Positions 1 through 10,020 of a stretch of DNA of 64,000 bases are shown in pieces. Source of the DNA: Triticum aestivum (taxonomy: Eukaryota > Streptophyta > Magnoliopsida > Poales > Poaceae); the NCBI RefSeq assembly GCF_018294505.1, contig NC_057811.1:29596618-29660617 (forward strand). The letters are read 5' to 3'. Every line of letters starts with the position of its first letter. Positions within the stretch are counted from its first letter, which is position 1. Below the pieces are notes generated by a model. The model was given only the letters and a program-made list of their open reading frames with translations, was not told the DNA's origin and searched no databases. The translations under genes were made by a program, and so were the position numbers.

Positions 1-78
1 CAAATGCAGGCTGACAACGCCCGCGACTTCATGACCATCACGACAGACTGCGGCTTCATCCACGCTCCGGTCCCATGA
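1..78 (+). CDS. C-terminal end of an unrecognised CACTA-borne ORF (partial)
   Basis: The first 26 codons of the window are open in frame 1 and end at a TGA at 76-78, closing with the residues CGFIHAPVP. The start lies outside the window. The piece sits inside the CACTA element, about 250 bp before the small viroplasmin-domain gene and on the same strand, so it is probably the last exon of a transposon gene such as the transposase or an accessory ORF. No domain can be named from so few residues, and it could be chance open frame. Confidence 0.3.
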   Translation, partial: QMQADNARDFMTITTDCGFIHAPVP

Positions 79-323
79 GTCGAGTCAAATGTAGTGATGC
101 TATGTGTAGTTCTGAAACATCGATTAGCTCATGTTGTAATTAAACTTTAATGAACTTGTATGTCTCTTTGGTTTGGACAGTCATTCAACTTAGATGTAAT
201 CGATGCTATTTATTAGTAGGACCATGAATCGTGCTATTAATGTCTTGCTTTTCTCTTCCGATCCTTTTGTTGCATACTTATATATTGCTTATGTATTGTC
301 TGTTGTTTGGCTAGTGCATAGAG

Positions 324-578
324 ATGCCGTCGTATGTCGTGTACAAGGGTAAGGTTCCCGGAGTCTACGACGACTGGAAGGAGGGTTGGAGACAGGTTCA
401 CCGTTTCAGCGGTAACAGTTACAAAGGGTACACCACTAGGGCGGAGGCGAAATCTAGATATGCGCGCTATCTAGCGGGAGAGATGAGGGAGCGTTGGAGG
501 AACTGGATGAATACCAGTTTCATCGCGATGATGCTCATCGTGATGACCGCAGCTCTCTTCTATGTGATGGTAGTTTAG
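324..578 (+). CDS. Small RNase H1-like (viroplasmin) domain protein with C-terminal membrane segment, CACTA-encoded
   Basis: An 84-residue ORF starting at ATG 324. Residues 4-48 (YVVYKGKVPGVYDDW, then QVHRFSGNSYKGY and a TRAEA motif) match the RNase H1 N-terminal / caulimovirus viroplasmin fold, a small module known to bind RNA-DNA hybrids or double-stranded RNA. Residues about 49-62 are basic and Trp/Arg rich. Residues about 64-84 (FIAMMLIVMTAALFYVMVV) are a single hydrophobic helix ending at the C-terminus, so the protein looks tail-anchored. No RNase H catalytic domain is present. It lies between an upstream transposon ORF end (1-78) and the terminal repeats of the CACTA element, so it is an accessory transposon gene rather than a host gene. 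The function is unknown; hybrid-binding plus membrane anchoring is inference. The ORF has no internal stop. Confidence 0.6.
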   Translation: MPSYVVYKGKVPGVYDDWKEGWRQVHRFSGNSYKGYTTRAEAKSRYARYLAGEMRERWRNWMNTSFIAMMLIVMTAALFYVMVV

Positions 579-819
579 ATGATCGATATCGACTTGTAAT
601 GTGAAGACAAACTCGCTACTCGCGGTCTCGAGACTTGTAATGTTCTATCGTTGTTCGGTCTTTTGAATTCGGAGACTAATATGATGAATTGTATTCCGAG
701 ACTAATCTTCTACTGTATTCGATGAATCTGCTGTTGTTGTGTGGTACTGTCTATATTCTGTCCAATAATATATTTTGTAATTTGTGCAAATATCAGAAAA
801 GAAAAAAAAATCCCTAATA

Positions 820-1137
820 TACATACTAATGGCGCATCACCCCAACGTGCGCCATTAGTATGCCAAAGGATACTAATGGCGCATCACCCCGCAGTGCGCC
901 ATTAGTATGGCAAAGCACATGTGTAAATATCGCCCCCTGGGAGGCACACTAATGGCGCATGTTGGTCTATACTAATGGCGCACGGCGTGATGCGCCATTA
1001 GTATACCAGATACTAATGGCGCACCAGTGGTGCGCCATTAGTATTTAATACTAGTGGCGTGGTACTAGTGGCGCACCAGTAGTGCGCCATTAGTAGGCAA
1101 AACTGGTGCGCCACTAGTAGGCCTTTTCCTAGTAGTG
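820..1137. repeat. CACTA subterminal palindromic repeats
   Basis: The motif ACTAATGGCGCACC and its inverse are repeated five or more times. The best unit, 1011-1043, is a perfect palindrome with 16-bp arms (tactaatggcgcacca) around one central base. Units nearer the terminus drift to ACTAGTGGCGC. Such arrays are the binding sites of CACTA transposase; the strand symmetry would also let transcripts fold. Confidence 0.8.
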
Positions 1138-1140
1138 TTG

Positions 1141-4100
1141 ACTTCGTGCCCGGCGATTCGTCCAAGCAGTTTAGCATCAGCGATAACTTGGATCCGAAAT
1201 AGGAAAGCGTGCTCATCGAGTTCATCCGTGAGAATCGGGACATCTTTGCATGGAAGCCTTCTGACATGCCAGGTGTACCGAGAGAACTCGCTGAGCACAC
1301 TCTCAGTGTTGATCCCAAGTATAAACCGGTCAAGCAATTTCTCCGCCGGTTCAATGAAGAAAGACGCAAGGCTATTGGAGAAGAAGTAGCCAGGCTCTTG
1401 GCGGCTGGATTTATCGTTGAAGTATTTCATCCTGAGTGGTTGGCTAATCCGGTGCTGGTCCTTAAGAAGAATGGCACTTGGCGTATGTGTGTGGACTACA
1501 CAGATCTCAACAAAGCTTGTCCAGCAGATCCTTTTGCCCTCCCCCGTATTGATCAAATTGTTGATGCTACGGCGGGTTGCGAGCGTTTAAGCTTTTTGGA
1601 TGCATATTCTGGTTATCATCAGATCAAAATGGCAGTTAAGGACCAGGAGAAGACAGGCTTCATAACACTCTTTGGAGCCTTCTGCTATGTGTCCATGCCC
1701 TTTGGGCTCAAGAGTGCCCAGGCGACTTATCAACGGTGCATGCAGAATTGTCTTCATAAACAGATCGGCCGCAATGTTCACGCCTATGTGGATGATATTG
1801 TGGTGAAATCAAGGAAGAAGGAGACATTGATTGATGACTTGAAGGAAACCTTTGATAACCTGCGGGTTTATAAAATGATGCTTAATACGGCCAAGTGCGT
1901 CTTTGGTGTACCTGCAGGCAAGCTCTTGGGCTTTTTGGTATCTAACAGGGGCATTGAAGCTAATCTGGAAAAGATCAAAGCCATCACCTCCTTGGCCAAA
2001 CCGAAGTGTATCAATGGTGTTCAACGCCTGGCAGACCGGATTGCCGCGTTGAGCCGGTTTATCAGTCGCCTTGGCGAGAAGGCCATCCCTTTATATCAGA
2101 TGCTGAAGAAAACGGATAACTTCGTCTGGAGTGACGCTGCTAATGAAGCATTTGAGGACTTAAAGCGGCAGCTGGCTAATCCGTCGATTCTCGCTGCTCT
2201 GGTTGACAAAGAACCATTGTTGCTATATGTGGCAGCTAACGCTCGGGCTGTTAGTGTGGCCATTATAGTGGAGCGCAAGGAGGCAGGAAAGGAATATCCG
2301 TTTCAGCGGCCGGTTTACTATATCAGTGAGGTACTTATTGAGTCCAAGCAGAGGTACCCGCATTGGCAGAAATTGGTGTATGGAGTTTTCATGGCAAGTC
2401 GGAAGCTTAAGCAATATTTCCAAGGTCATCCCATCACGGTGGTCAGCTCTGCTCCTTTGGGGGATATAATCCAGAACAGGGAAGCAACTGGCCGGATTGC
2501 TAAGTGGGCTATCGAGCTCGGACCTCACGGGTTGAAATACATACCCCGAACGGCGATCAAATCTCAGGCACTTGTGGATTTCATCAATGATTGGATAGAA
2601 CTACAAGCGCCAGAAGAGAAGCCAGATCATACTTATTGGACTATTCATTTTGATGGGTCCAGGCAATTGAAGGGCTCGGGGGCTGGAGTCGTATTAACTT
2701 CCCCACGAGGTGATAAGTTTTGTTATGTTCTCCGTTTAATGTTCCCTTGCACTAACAATGCAGCTGAATATGAGGCTTTACTCCGTGGTCTTTGGATGGC
2801 TAAGGAGATGAACCTAAGCCGAGTTAAGTGCTTCGGTGACTCGGATCTGGTGGCTCAACAAGTGTCCGGCACTTGGGATTCCAAGGACCCACTCATGGCA
2901 GCATATCGTCGTGAGGTGGATATTGTTGCAGGTCACTTTAAAGGTTATCAGGTGGATCATGTGGACCGGCGGAAGAATGAAGCGGCGGACGCTTTAAGCC
3001 GCCTGGGTTCCCAACGTAAACCGGTTCCACCTAATGCCTTCCTGGATGTTCTGCATAATCCGTCCGTCAAGCTCCCTGGTGAAGAGGATTTGGCTATTCT
3101 TGATCTGGAAGCTCAGTTGGTGGCGGCTCTTCATGTTATTCCGGATTGGACGGTTCCATATTTGGCGTATATGAACCGGGGCGAGTTACCAGAGGATGAA
3201 ACTTTGGCCAGGCAGATAATCCGGCGGTCCAAGTCCATGACTATTATCAATGGAGAGTTACATCATTGCAGTGTGACAGGGGCATTTCAACGCTGTGTGT
3301 CTCCTCAAGAAGGCCGTGAAATTTTGCGTGAGATCCACGAAGGAGATTGTGGTCACCACGCCGGTTCAAAGTCTTTGGTGGCCAAGGCGTTTCGTCACGG
3401 TTTCTATTGGTTGACAGCTCATGCTGATGCCGAGGACTTGGTCAAAAGATGTGATGGCTGTCAGAAATTCTCAAGGCGTGCTCATGTACCGGCTTAAGAA
3501 TTGAGGATGATTCCAATCACCTGGCCGTTTGCAACTTGGGGGCTGGATATGGTTGGACCTTTCAAGAGATCCAAGGACAAGAAGACCCACCTTTTGGTGG
3601 CGGTTGATAAGTTCACGAAGTGGGTGGAGGCAGAGCCAGTTAGTAAGTGTGATGCAGCTACGGCGGTTCAATTCATCAAAAAGGTGATCTTCCGGTTTGG
3701 CTTTCCACACAGCATTATAACAGACAATGGTACCAATCTGTCAAAGGGTGCCATGAAGGAGTTCTGTCAACGTGAGCACATCCGGCTTGACGTGTCATCA
3801 GTGGCTCACCCCCAGTCCAATGGTCAAGCGGAGAGGGCCAATCAAGAGATCTTGAGAGGCATCAAACCCCAGCTTATGGTTCCTTTGCAACGGCCGCCGG
3901 GTTGTTGGGTTGAGGAGTTACCTTCTGTGTTATGGAGCATCAATACCACACCCAACAGATCGACAGGATACACACCGTTCTTCATGGTTTATGGAGCGGA
4001 AGTGGTTCTTCCTAGTGACATCCGTCATGACTCACCTCGTGTAGCGGCATATGTTGAAGCTGAAAACGAGAAGGCACGTCAGGAAGCTCTTGACTTGTTA

Positions 4101-4406
4101 GATGAGGAGCGTGACATGGCGGCGGCCCATTCGGCGATTTATCAGCAAGATCTGCATCGATATCACAGCCGCCGGGTTAGAACCAGAACCTTTCAAGAAG
4201 GTGATTTGGTGCTTTGACTCATCCAGGATCAGACGGATATGCACAAGCTATCCCCCCCTTGGGAAGGACCCTTTGTGGTCAGCAAGAATCTACACAATGG
4301 GTCATACTACCTAATCGATGTTCGAGAGCGCAAAGACTCACATAAGTCGGAGGAGGAGACCAACCGGCCATGGAATATTGCTCATCTTCGGCCCTACTAT
4401 ACTTGA
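1141..4406 (+). pseudogene. pol: Gypsy pol: reverse transcriptase, two RNase H domains and integrase, with three in-frame stops
   Basis: One reading frame runs from the CACTA junction to a TGA at 4404-4406. It is interrupted only by TAG 1200-1202, TAA 3495-3497 and TGA 4215-4217, each explained by one C-to-T change (CAG, CAA, CGA). RT carries YVDD at residues 193-196 counted from 1209. A degenerate first RNase H follows, then a second one with DGS, an EYEALL motif, GDS and a late D (nt about 2650-3010). The integrase has an HHCC zinc motif before the 3495 stop and a D-D-E core with LDMVGPF, TDNGTN and GQAERANQE at 3540-3850. The C-terminus ends in HLRPYY. The product would replicate the element; with three stops it cannot be made whole. 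Confidence 0.9.
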
Positions 4407-4597
4407 GCCATAGGCTCTGCTTATGTACATATTATGACAATGTATATATTATGATCAATATAATAAACCGGAACCTCAGCTAAAGCGGGGTATCTGTTGT
4501 TTTTCTTACATCATGTGTGGTTACATGGAGCTTCTGTTTATAAAGCGGCGTCCGGTTTACCCCTTGATTTAGCTTCTCAAAGCTTTACGTTATGTCA

Positions 4598-4707
4598 CTT
4601 GGTCGTATCCGAACCATAGCTACACCTCTTGATCGGCGCAATGCCACAACATCACTTGGGGGCTTGGTCGTATCCGAACCATAGTCACACCTCTTGATCG
4701 GCTCAAA
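4598..4707 (+). repeat. Short tandem duplication in gypsy spacer
   Basis: CTTGGTCGTATCCGAACC with the following CACCTCTTGATCGG occurs at 4598-4641 and again at 4673-4707, with one or two differences and a 31-bp spacer. Confidence 0.8.
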
Positions 4708-5061
4708 GCCAAATCAATCCGGGGCGAAAGAGAGTGTTGTAAAATAACAACTCAAACATAGGCACCCACTGAGCACAGCTCAAAATGTTACTTGGGGATT
4801 CTTTGCTGTCGAAATGAACTAAGAATCTACACTTGTAAAAGGCTATCAAGCCATGGCTTGGAAGCCTGGTGTATACACCTAAAACCCCGGGTTAACCTGC
4901 CTATTTAAGTAAGTCACTCCGCCCAGGTAAACCTGGTATGACCCTTCGAACTTTGACAAGTTACTCTAAAATAAAGACCCTGAACTTGTCAAGTTAAAAT
5001 GATGATTGGTTAAGGATTGAGGACCGTCTTAAAAGGCTTTGCAAAAATGGTTTAACTCAGT

Positions 5062-5121
5062 GGCCTGGCAGCCCATGAAAAGCCTCGAATTTGGGGCCTG
5101 GCAGCCCGTGAAAAGCCTCGA
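5062..5121 (+). repeat. 27-bp direct duplication in gypsy spacer
   Basis: GGCCTGGCAGCCC(A/G)TG with AAAAGCCTCGA appears at 5062-5088 and 5095-5121, one mismatch apart. Confidence 0.8.
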
Positions 5122-5429
5122 CTACAACGGTTTTTATTTGCCTGTTGCTAAGTTTTTCTTTCTTTTGATAAGATTTGTGATGTTTTCAAACCGGTGTTTA
5201 TCAACCCGGTTAGGCTGTCAACTACAAGTTGTCAGTACATGATCAAGTTATAATCCGGAGACTATCAGCCCGGTCTGGTTTTGACTCAAAGTCACCAGTA
5301 TAGAATAAACCGGTGTTTATCATAACCCGGAACGGCTTTATTGTCAACCAACATCATATAATAGGAGTTACTTATACTCCAGATTAGGGTTATGACCCTC
5401 ACTACAAAGTTGGTCAGCCAACATTATGC

Positions 5430-5900
5430 CTAAAGGTGACTGTGGAGCTTGGGATGAGGGAAAGTAACTTCCTTCCTTTTCAGAACCGCCATTCCACCCA
5501 ATTCCGTATTGGGTCCATCCGTGAACTCTGTGCGACGGTTTAAGTGAAAGAAATCCCTAAAAAGTTCGACTGTAGGTTCCTCTTGGAGATAATCCTCACA
5601 GAAGACTTGGAAGTGGCAGATGTTGGTCACAGAATTTGGACCAATGTCTTGAGGGTGCAGCTGAAAGCTGGCTAGTACATCTCAGAAAAATTTCGAACCG
5701 GGAGGGCTAAAACCTCGACCCAGGTGATCAGCAAACACAACTACCTCTCCGTCCTTGGGTGTAGGAGGATTTTCCGGGCCAGGGACCCTCCAGTGGATGA
5801 CATCTTTCTTGGCTAAAGCACCCGTTTTAACCCAGTTGTTTAACTGCTCTTCGGTTACTCGACAAGGAGCCCAATTGCATTCATAGACTTGCTTGGCCAT
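5430..5900 (-). pseudogene. Antisense ORF of the gypsy element (plant retrotransposon-associated, putative gypsy-type transposon protein), broken
   Basis: On the minus strand an ATG at 5900-5898 (MAKQVYECNWAPC) opens a frame with a PGPENPPTPKDGEVVVF stretch. The frame meets TGA at 5684-5682 after the residues GSKFF, then continues in the same frame (DVLASFQLHP, then CHFQVFCEDYLQ and FFHLN) to a TAG at 5432-5430. The style matches the antisense proteins found between pol and 3' LTR in Tat-lineage elements. The first stop is explained by CGA to TGA, as in pol. A splice acceptor (TTTCAG) sits 12 bases before the ATG, and a donor GTAAGT at 6449-6444 with a TATA box further upstream gives a plausible spliced leader. 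Function unknown. The C-terminal part appears missing. Confidence 0.6.
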
Positions 5901-6633
5901 GGCAATGAAGATCTGAAATACGATTATTGCCGGTTTAAGATTTACAGTGGACAACTATAAGGCGGTATAAGGATGTAAGCATATTGTTAAACCGGAGTTG
6001 GTTATTCGTAAACCGGAGTCTGACAATGGAAACAGTACAATGATGAATGCATTGGCGGTTCAACAGGGGACTAATGGTATCTACTGGGTCATCATTTTTT
6101 CTATGAAGTTAAACCGCCTAATCTGGTATTAAAGGTATAAGTCTAAAGATGTATAAGTGAAGGAAAAAACAAGTTTCACAGTTTGGCATGGGAATTTCAT
6201 ATCTGCCGTGCGTTGGATAATCAAAATATATTCTGGTCTAATCTCAAGCGCTCAAAAATTTCAGTAAGTTCAGATGAGTTTGATATCAAGCAGATGCCTT
6301 AACAAGAAGAAAGGAGTTTAAACTACAAAAGGCGCTGAAAACAATCAGATCTAACTGGCCATTGGTATTACTGAAGGAGGAACAGCTTCAAGCTATGAAG
6401 AACACCGAACCCTAATGGCGGATCTGGGGTGAGGAGAAGAGGAACTTACTGGTGCAGGAGGAAGCAGCGGAGGATCACCGCGTTTCTCTGATACGGTCAG
6501 GTTGATGTAGCGGCCTTTGTCGAAGCAGAGGCGAAGGACGACGGCGGCGACAGAGCTCGAGGGTCGGTCCGCGCGAGGAAGACGACGACGCGAAGAGGCA
6601 CGAGGGGGGAAAGTGAAAGTGACCCCTCGGCCT

Positions 6634-6641
6634 TATTTATA
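6634..6641 (-). promoter_or_regulatory. Candidate TATA box of the antisense gene in the gypsy element
   Basis: TATAAATA on the minus strand, followed downstream by a C-rich leader, then a GTAAGT donor at 6449-6444 and a TTTCAG acceptor ending at 5913. This gives a leader intron of about 537 bp before the antisense ATG at 5900. Confidence 0.45.
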
Positions 6642-6906
6642 AGATGAATGGATAAAAGGCAGGCGCGAGAATTGAGGAGCCCGAAAAATGGGGTGTGTGA
6701 CAGCTTTGTTGCCTCGATCCTCGAAGGCCCATTAATGAAGATGGGTTATACACAGTTTTAAATAACAGATGACGTCATGGCGGTTTACCATGGTCCTGGA
6801 AGGTGACGTCACGGCGGTTTACAAGATTATGTGAAGATGTTGAAGAAGAAATTTTCTTAAGTATTGAGGATTGACATGAACCAGTTCAAATCAATCTGGG
6901 GCCTAA

Positions 6907-7432
6907 TGTTGGGGATATTACCACTGGGCGTAAACCGGCCAGGAGAGGCCGGGTTAACCCCATAAGTAGTTCATTATATCTGAAGCCCATGAAGACAGAC
7001 GGTGACGCTTTATGAAGGCCCAGGGCCCAAAGCCGGTTTAAGGCCTGTAGACATAAACCGGTATTGATATGTAAACTTGTGTTGTAAAATAGAAAGAGCA
7101 GAGACCGAGCCGGACACGTTTATGAGCCGGCCTCGGGATTCTATAAACCGAGGGGCGTCAATCCATGTATATAAGGGGACGACCCGGCGGCGGTTCAAGA
7201 ACAACACACAACAACTCGAGACTCATGCAAAGCGTATTCGCTACCTGGTCATCGAAACCCAAGCAATCCCACAACAACTGGATCGTAGGCTTTTACCTTC
7301 ACCGCAAGGGGTCGAACCAGTATAAACTCTCTTGCGTCCCTTGTCCGCTTTAACCCCTTTAAGTTAACTCGTAGTGATGGCTCCACGACTAAGTCCTTTC
7401 TCTAGGACATCTGCCGTGACAAAACCACGACA
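6907..7432 (+). repeat. 3' LTR of the gypsy element
   Basis: Begins TGTTGGGGATATTACC and ends ACCACGACA, with TG...CA ends, 526 bp. A TATATAAG box at 7168-7175 precedes a leader rich in CAACA. The 5' copy is not in the window, so its boundary is set by the termini and the change of sequence style. Confidence 0.7.
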
Positions 7433-8236
7433 TATAGTGCAACGCCCCAGAGACAGGCGCTGCACTATACAATGTGGCGCCTCCAAGCTAGGCGCCACAC
7501 CAACACTTAGCGAATTTTTTGCCCCAAAATCGATGCAAACTTTCTGTTGCCCCTGGATAGCTATACACAGGCGTGCAACGCCTCGGAGTTAGGCGCCACA
7601 CCGTGGAGTGCAACGCCTAGCTTGGAGGCGTTGCACGCCTGGGAAGAGCTGTCCAGAGAGCAACGGAAAGTTTGCATCTCACATCTCTAGATCCATACAA
7701 AACTAGGGTTTCCCCAAACTAGCAACAAATGAGCAATTTCATAACATTATTTGGATCAAAACAACGGGATCGGAGAAGATTACCTTGAGGGAGGGTTTGA
7801 CTTCGAAATCCACGGATAAATTCTTCAAATTTGCAAGATTTGGGAGAGGATTTGAGAGGGGGGAGAGAGGGGGAGAGGGGGCAAAGCTCGGGTCGGATGC
7901 TATGGGGTAGGGGTGTGTGGGGTGGGGGTGGGGGATGGGGGGCCAGCCAACTAGTAACAGACAGTGCAGCGCCCGAGGGCTAGGCGCTGCACATTACATG
8001 TGTGGCGCCTAGCTCGGAGGCGCTGCACTGCTGGGTGCAGGCCCAGGGGCTGCCACGGTGAACAGAGGTGCAACGCTCCAGAGCTAGGCGCTGCACCGTA
8101 GGTGGGGCGCCTGCGTGTCGGGCGCCACACAAAAAGGTCAGCCACGTGAATAGTTTCACGGGCAGTCATTCTGTGATTTGATTTCGTCCCGAGGTCAAAA
8201 TTGTCAAATTTGCCTATTTAGAAATGGAGGGAGTAG
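7433..8236. repeat. GC-palindrome-rich repeat block ending in a Stowaway-like terminus
   Basis: No gene. The words GTGCAACGCC, TAGGCGCCACAC, GGCGCTGCAC and their inverses recur through 7437-7640 and again at 7968-8130, each pair forming a small hairpin. Between them lies G-rich sequence (7855-7945). The block ends at 8222-8236 with TTTAGAAATGGAGGGAGTA, which fits a Stowaway-type end next to a TA target. The other end was not found. It may be the subterminal region of an unclassified DNA transposon. Confidence 0.5.
7532..7678. repeat. 147-bp imperfect hairpin with perfect 16-bp inner stem
   Basis: The outer arms GATGCAAACTTTC...(GTTGC)...GATAGCT (7532-7562) and its inverse ending AAAGTTTGCATC (7645-7678) pair with a few mismatches. 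The inner arms CAGGCGTGCAACGCCT (7568-7583) and AGGCGTTGCACGCCTG (7626-7641) are exact inverse complements. The 42-base loop holds two further partial palindromes. A transcript from either strand would fold into a long stem. Confidence 0.75.
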
Positions 8237-8529
8237 TCGTTACGAAGATGCTGTCTGAATAAATCAAACTACAGTAACGGTTAACTCCTCGAGATGCCAA
8301 ATTTGACTTGTAGCTCTTTACTACCTACCGTTGGCTTAAAGTGATGCCAACCATGACGCCACACAAGGGACAGCTGCTCTAATTTGTCCCATCGTACAAC
8401 CAAGTGAGCCAACTACAGAAACTCATGAGGCAGCATCCCAAGCACGGGAACAACCAAAACACACCACTCTGCTCCCAACCCCCACCAAAACACCGGCTGT
8501 TCGGCACGGCGTCGCACACGTACGGCGGC

Positions 8530-10020
8530 ATGGGAGGCGAGCCAGGTGACCAGGAGCCGTCGCCGGCGAGCGCCCGGCGGCACGTGCTGCTCCTGTGCAG
8601 CCCGTGCATGGGGCACCTCATCCCTTTCGCCGAGCTGGCGCGCCGGCTCGTCGCCGACCACGGCCTCGCCGCCACGCTCCTCTTCGCGGCGGCCACGGAT
8701 GCCCCCTCGGAGCAGTACGCCGCCCTGGCCGCGTCCGTGCCCGACGGCGTCGACCTCGTCGCGCTGCCCGCGCCACCGGCGGACGCCCTGCCGCCCTCAA
8801 CCCCCGTGCGCGAACGCGTCGTGCACGCCGCCCTCTCGGCCGTCCCACATGTCCGGGACATTGCCGGGTCGCTGACCTCGACCGCGCCGCTCGCCGCGCT
8901 CGTGGTGGACATGGCCAGCGTGCCGGCGCGGGACGTCGCCACGGAGCTGGGCGTCCCGTGCTACATGTTCTTCACCTCGCCGTGGATGCTCCTCTCCCTG
9001 TTCCTGCACCTCCCGGAGCTCGACGCCGGGCTCGTCGGGGAGTACCGGGACGCGACGGAGCCCATCCGGCTGCCGGGCTGCGTGCCGATCCACGCGCGCG
9101 AGCTTCCCGGGGCCATGCTCGCCGACCGGAGCAGCGAGACGTACGCCGGTTTCTTGTCCTTGGCCAAGGACGCCGCGAGAGTCGACGGGATTCTCGTGAA
9201 CACGTTCCGTGAACTAGAGCCTGCCGTGGGCCAAGGCGGCACGGACTGCGTGAAGGACATGCCGGTGCACGCGATCGGGCCGTTGGTCTGGACAAGGCCG
9301 GTCGGCGTGAACCGGGAGCCGGAGCACGCACGCCTCATAACATGGCTGGACCAGCAGGCACGTGGTTCCGTCGTCTTCCTCTCGTTCGGGAGCGGTGGCA
9401 CGCTCACGCGGCGGCAGACGACCGAGCTAGCGCTCGCGCTGGAGGCGACCGGGCGTCCGTTCATCTGGGCCGCAAAGAGGCCACACGAGGACACGGCGGA
9501 CGGCGCCTTCTTCGGAACCGGGCGAGGAGGAGACGACGACGACGACCCGCTGGGCTTCCTGCCGAGGGGCTTCGTCGAGAGGACGGCGGGGGTGGGGCTC
9601 GTCCTCCTGTCGTGGGCCCCGCAGACAGCGATCCTCGGGCACGCCGCCGTCGGGTGCTTCGTCACGCACTGCGGATGGAACTCGAGCCTGGAGGGCATCC
9701 TTAATGGAGTGCCGATGGTCGCATGGCCGCTCTACGCCGAGCAGAAGATGAACGCCGCCATGTTGGAGGCCCACGCAGGGGTGGCGGCCCGCTTGAACGC
9801 CGCCGGACCTGGCAACGGCAACGGCTTTGTGTGCAAGGAAGAGATTGTGAGCGTGATCCGACGTGTGATGAATGGGGAGGAAGCAGCAATGATGAGGAGG
9901 CGTGTTGGTGAGCTCAGAGACAGAGCCACACATGCGCTAGCCATGGATGGTTCTTCAACTCTTGCACTAGCCAAGGTCACAGCTTTGTGGAAATCTTCTA
10001 TTTCTCGTGACGAAAAATAA
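8530..10020 (+). CDS. UDP-glycosyltransferase, family 1, UGT72-like (hydroquinone glucosyltransferase-like)
   Basis: A single-exon ORF of 496 residues. It transfers a sugar, probably glucose from UDP-glucose, to a small phenolic or similar acceptor in the cytosol; the acceptor is not predictable. The PSPG box runs from W362 (WAPQTAILGH) through FVTHCGWNS to the final Q405, 44 residues, with H/W/N/S/E and the terminal Q usually linked to UDP-glucose use. The N-terminal GT-B half has MGHLIPF with the putative catalytic H29. Two features point to UGT72: FLSFGSGGTLTRRQ and the WPLYAEQKMNAAML tail of the box. A run of five Asp lies before the DPLGFLPRGF motif. An in-frame ATG at 8404 would add 42 residues; those are poor, family-untypical sequence, and from 8530 the length fits the family (about 470-500). 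GC-rich, no stops. A MULE lies 87 bp downstream. Confidence 0.88.
   Translation: MGGEPGDQEPSPASARRHVLLLCSPCMGHLIPFAELARRLVADHGLAATLLFAAATDAPSEQYAALAASVPDGVDLVALPAPPADALPPSTPVRERVVHAALSAVPHVRDIAGSLTSTAPLAALVVDMASVPARDVATELGVPCYMFFTSPWMLLSLFLHLPELDAGLVGEYRDATEPIRLPGCVPIHARELPGAMLADRSSETYAGFLSLAKDAARVDGILVNTFRELEPAVGQGGTDCVKDMPVHAIGPLVWTRPVGVNREPEHARLITWLDQQARGSVVFLSFGSGGTLTRRQTTELALALEATGRPFIWAAKRPHEDTADGAFFGTGRGGDDDDDPLGFLPRGFVERTAGVGLVLLSWAPQTAILGHAAVGCFVTHCGWNSSLEGILNGVPMVAWPLYAEQKMNAAMLEAHAGVAARLNAAGPGNGNGFVCKEEIVSVIRRVMNGEEAAMMRRRVGELRDRATHALAMDGSSTLALAKVTALWKSSISRDEK

Larger units (their letters stand above)
1..1137 (+). mobile_element. CACTA (En/Spm) DNA transposon, one end (partial)
   Basis: The right end at 1120-1137 reads GGCCTTTTCCTAGTAGTG, the inverse of the CACTACTAGGAAAAGGCC terminus typical of Triticeae CACTA elements. 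Next to it are several copies of a GGCGCACC/GGTGCGCC palindrome, as expected of the subterminal repeats bound by CACTA transposase. The element runs off the left edge of the window. Immediately after 1137 the sequence becomes gypsy pol coding sequence, so the CACTA is inserted inside a retrotransposon. TTG at 1138-1140 would be the right-hand 3-bp target duplication; its partner is outside the window. Confidence 0.85.
4407..6906. other. Non-coding 3' spacer of the gypsy element
   Basis: 2.5 kb between pol and the 3' LTR with no plus-strand gene. It holds two short direct duplications (about 44 bp at 4598 and 4673; 27 bp at 5062 and 5095), many ACCGG/AACCGG words and the antisense transcription unit described separately. 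A purine stretch ending at TCTGGGGCCTAA lies directly before the LTR and is the likely polypurine tract. Confidence 0.6.
1141..7432 (+). mobile_element. Ty3/gypsy LTR retrotransposon, Tat-like lineage, 5' part cut off by a CACTA insertion
   Basis: Order on the plus strand: C-terminal pol (RT, RNase H, second RNase H, integrase) 1141-4406, a 2.5-kb non-coding spacer carrying an antisense gene, then the 3' LTR at 6907-7432. The 5' LTR, gag and protease lie beyond the CACTA element and outside the window. Two RNase H domains in tandem plus a long 3' spacer with an antisense ORF are features of the Tat lineage (RIRE2, Grande, Ogre relatives). The five bases after the LTR are TATAG; the matching target copy is not in view. 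The family name is not assigned. Confidence 0.85.

Noticed and set aside
1013..1556. Minus-strand ORFs of 118 and 163 residues
   Set aside because: They run through the CACTA palindromes and are antisense to gypsy RT; they match no protein and follow RT codon structure.
8961..9698. 245-residue minus ORF and other long ORFs inside the UGT gene
   Set aside because: GC-rich third positions keep antisense frames open; the sense frame has the full PSPG box and catalytic residues.
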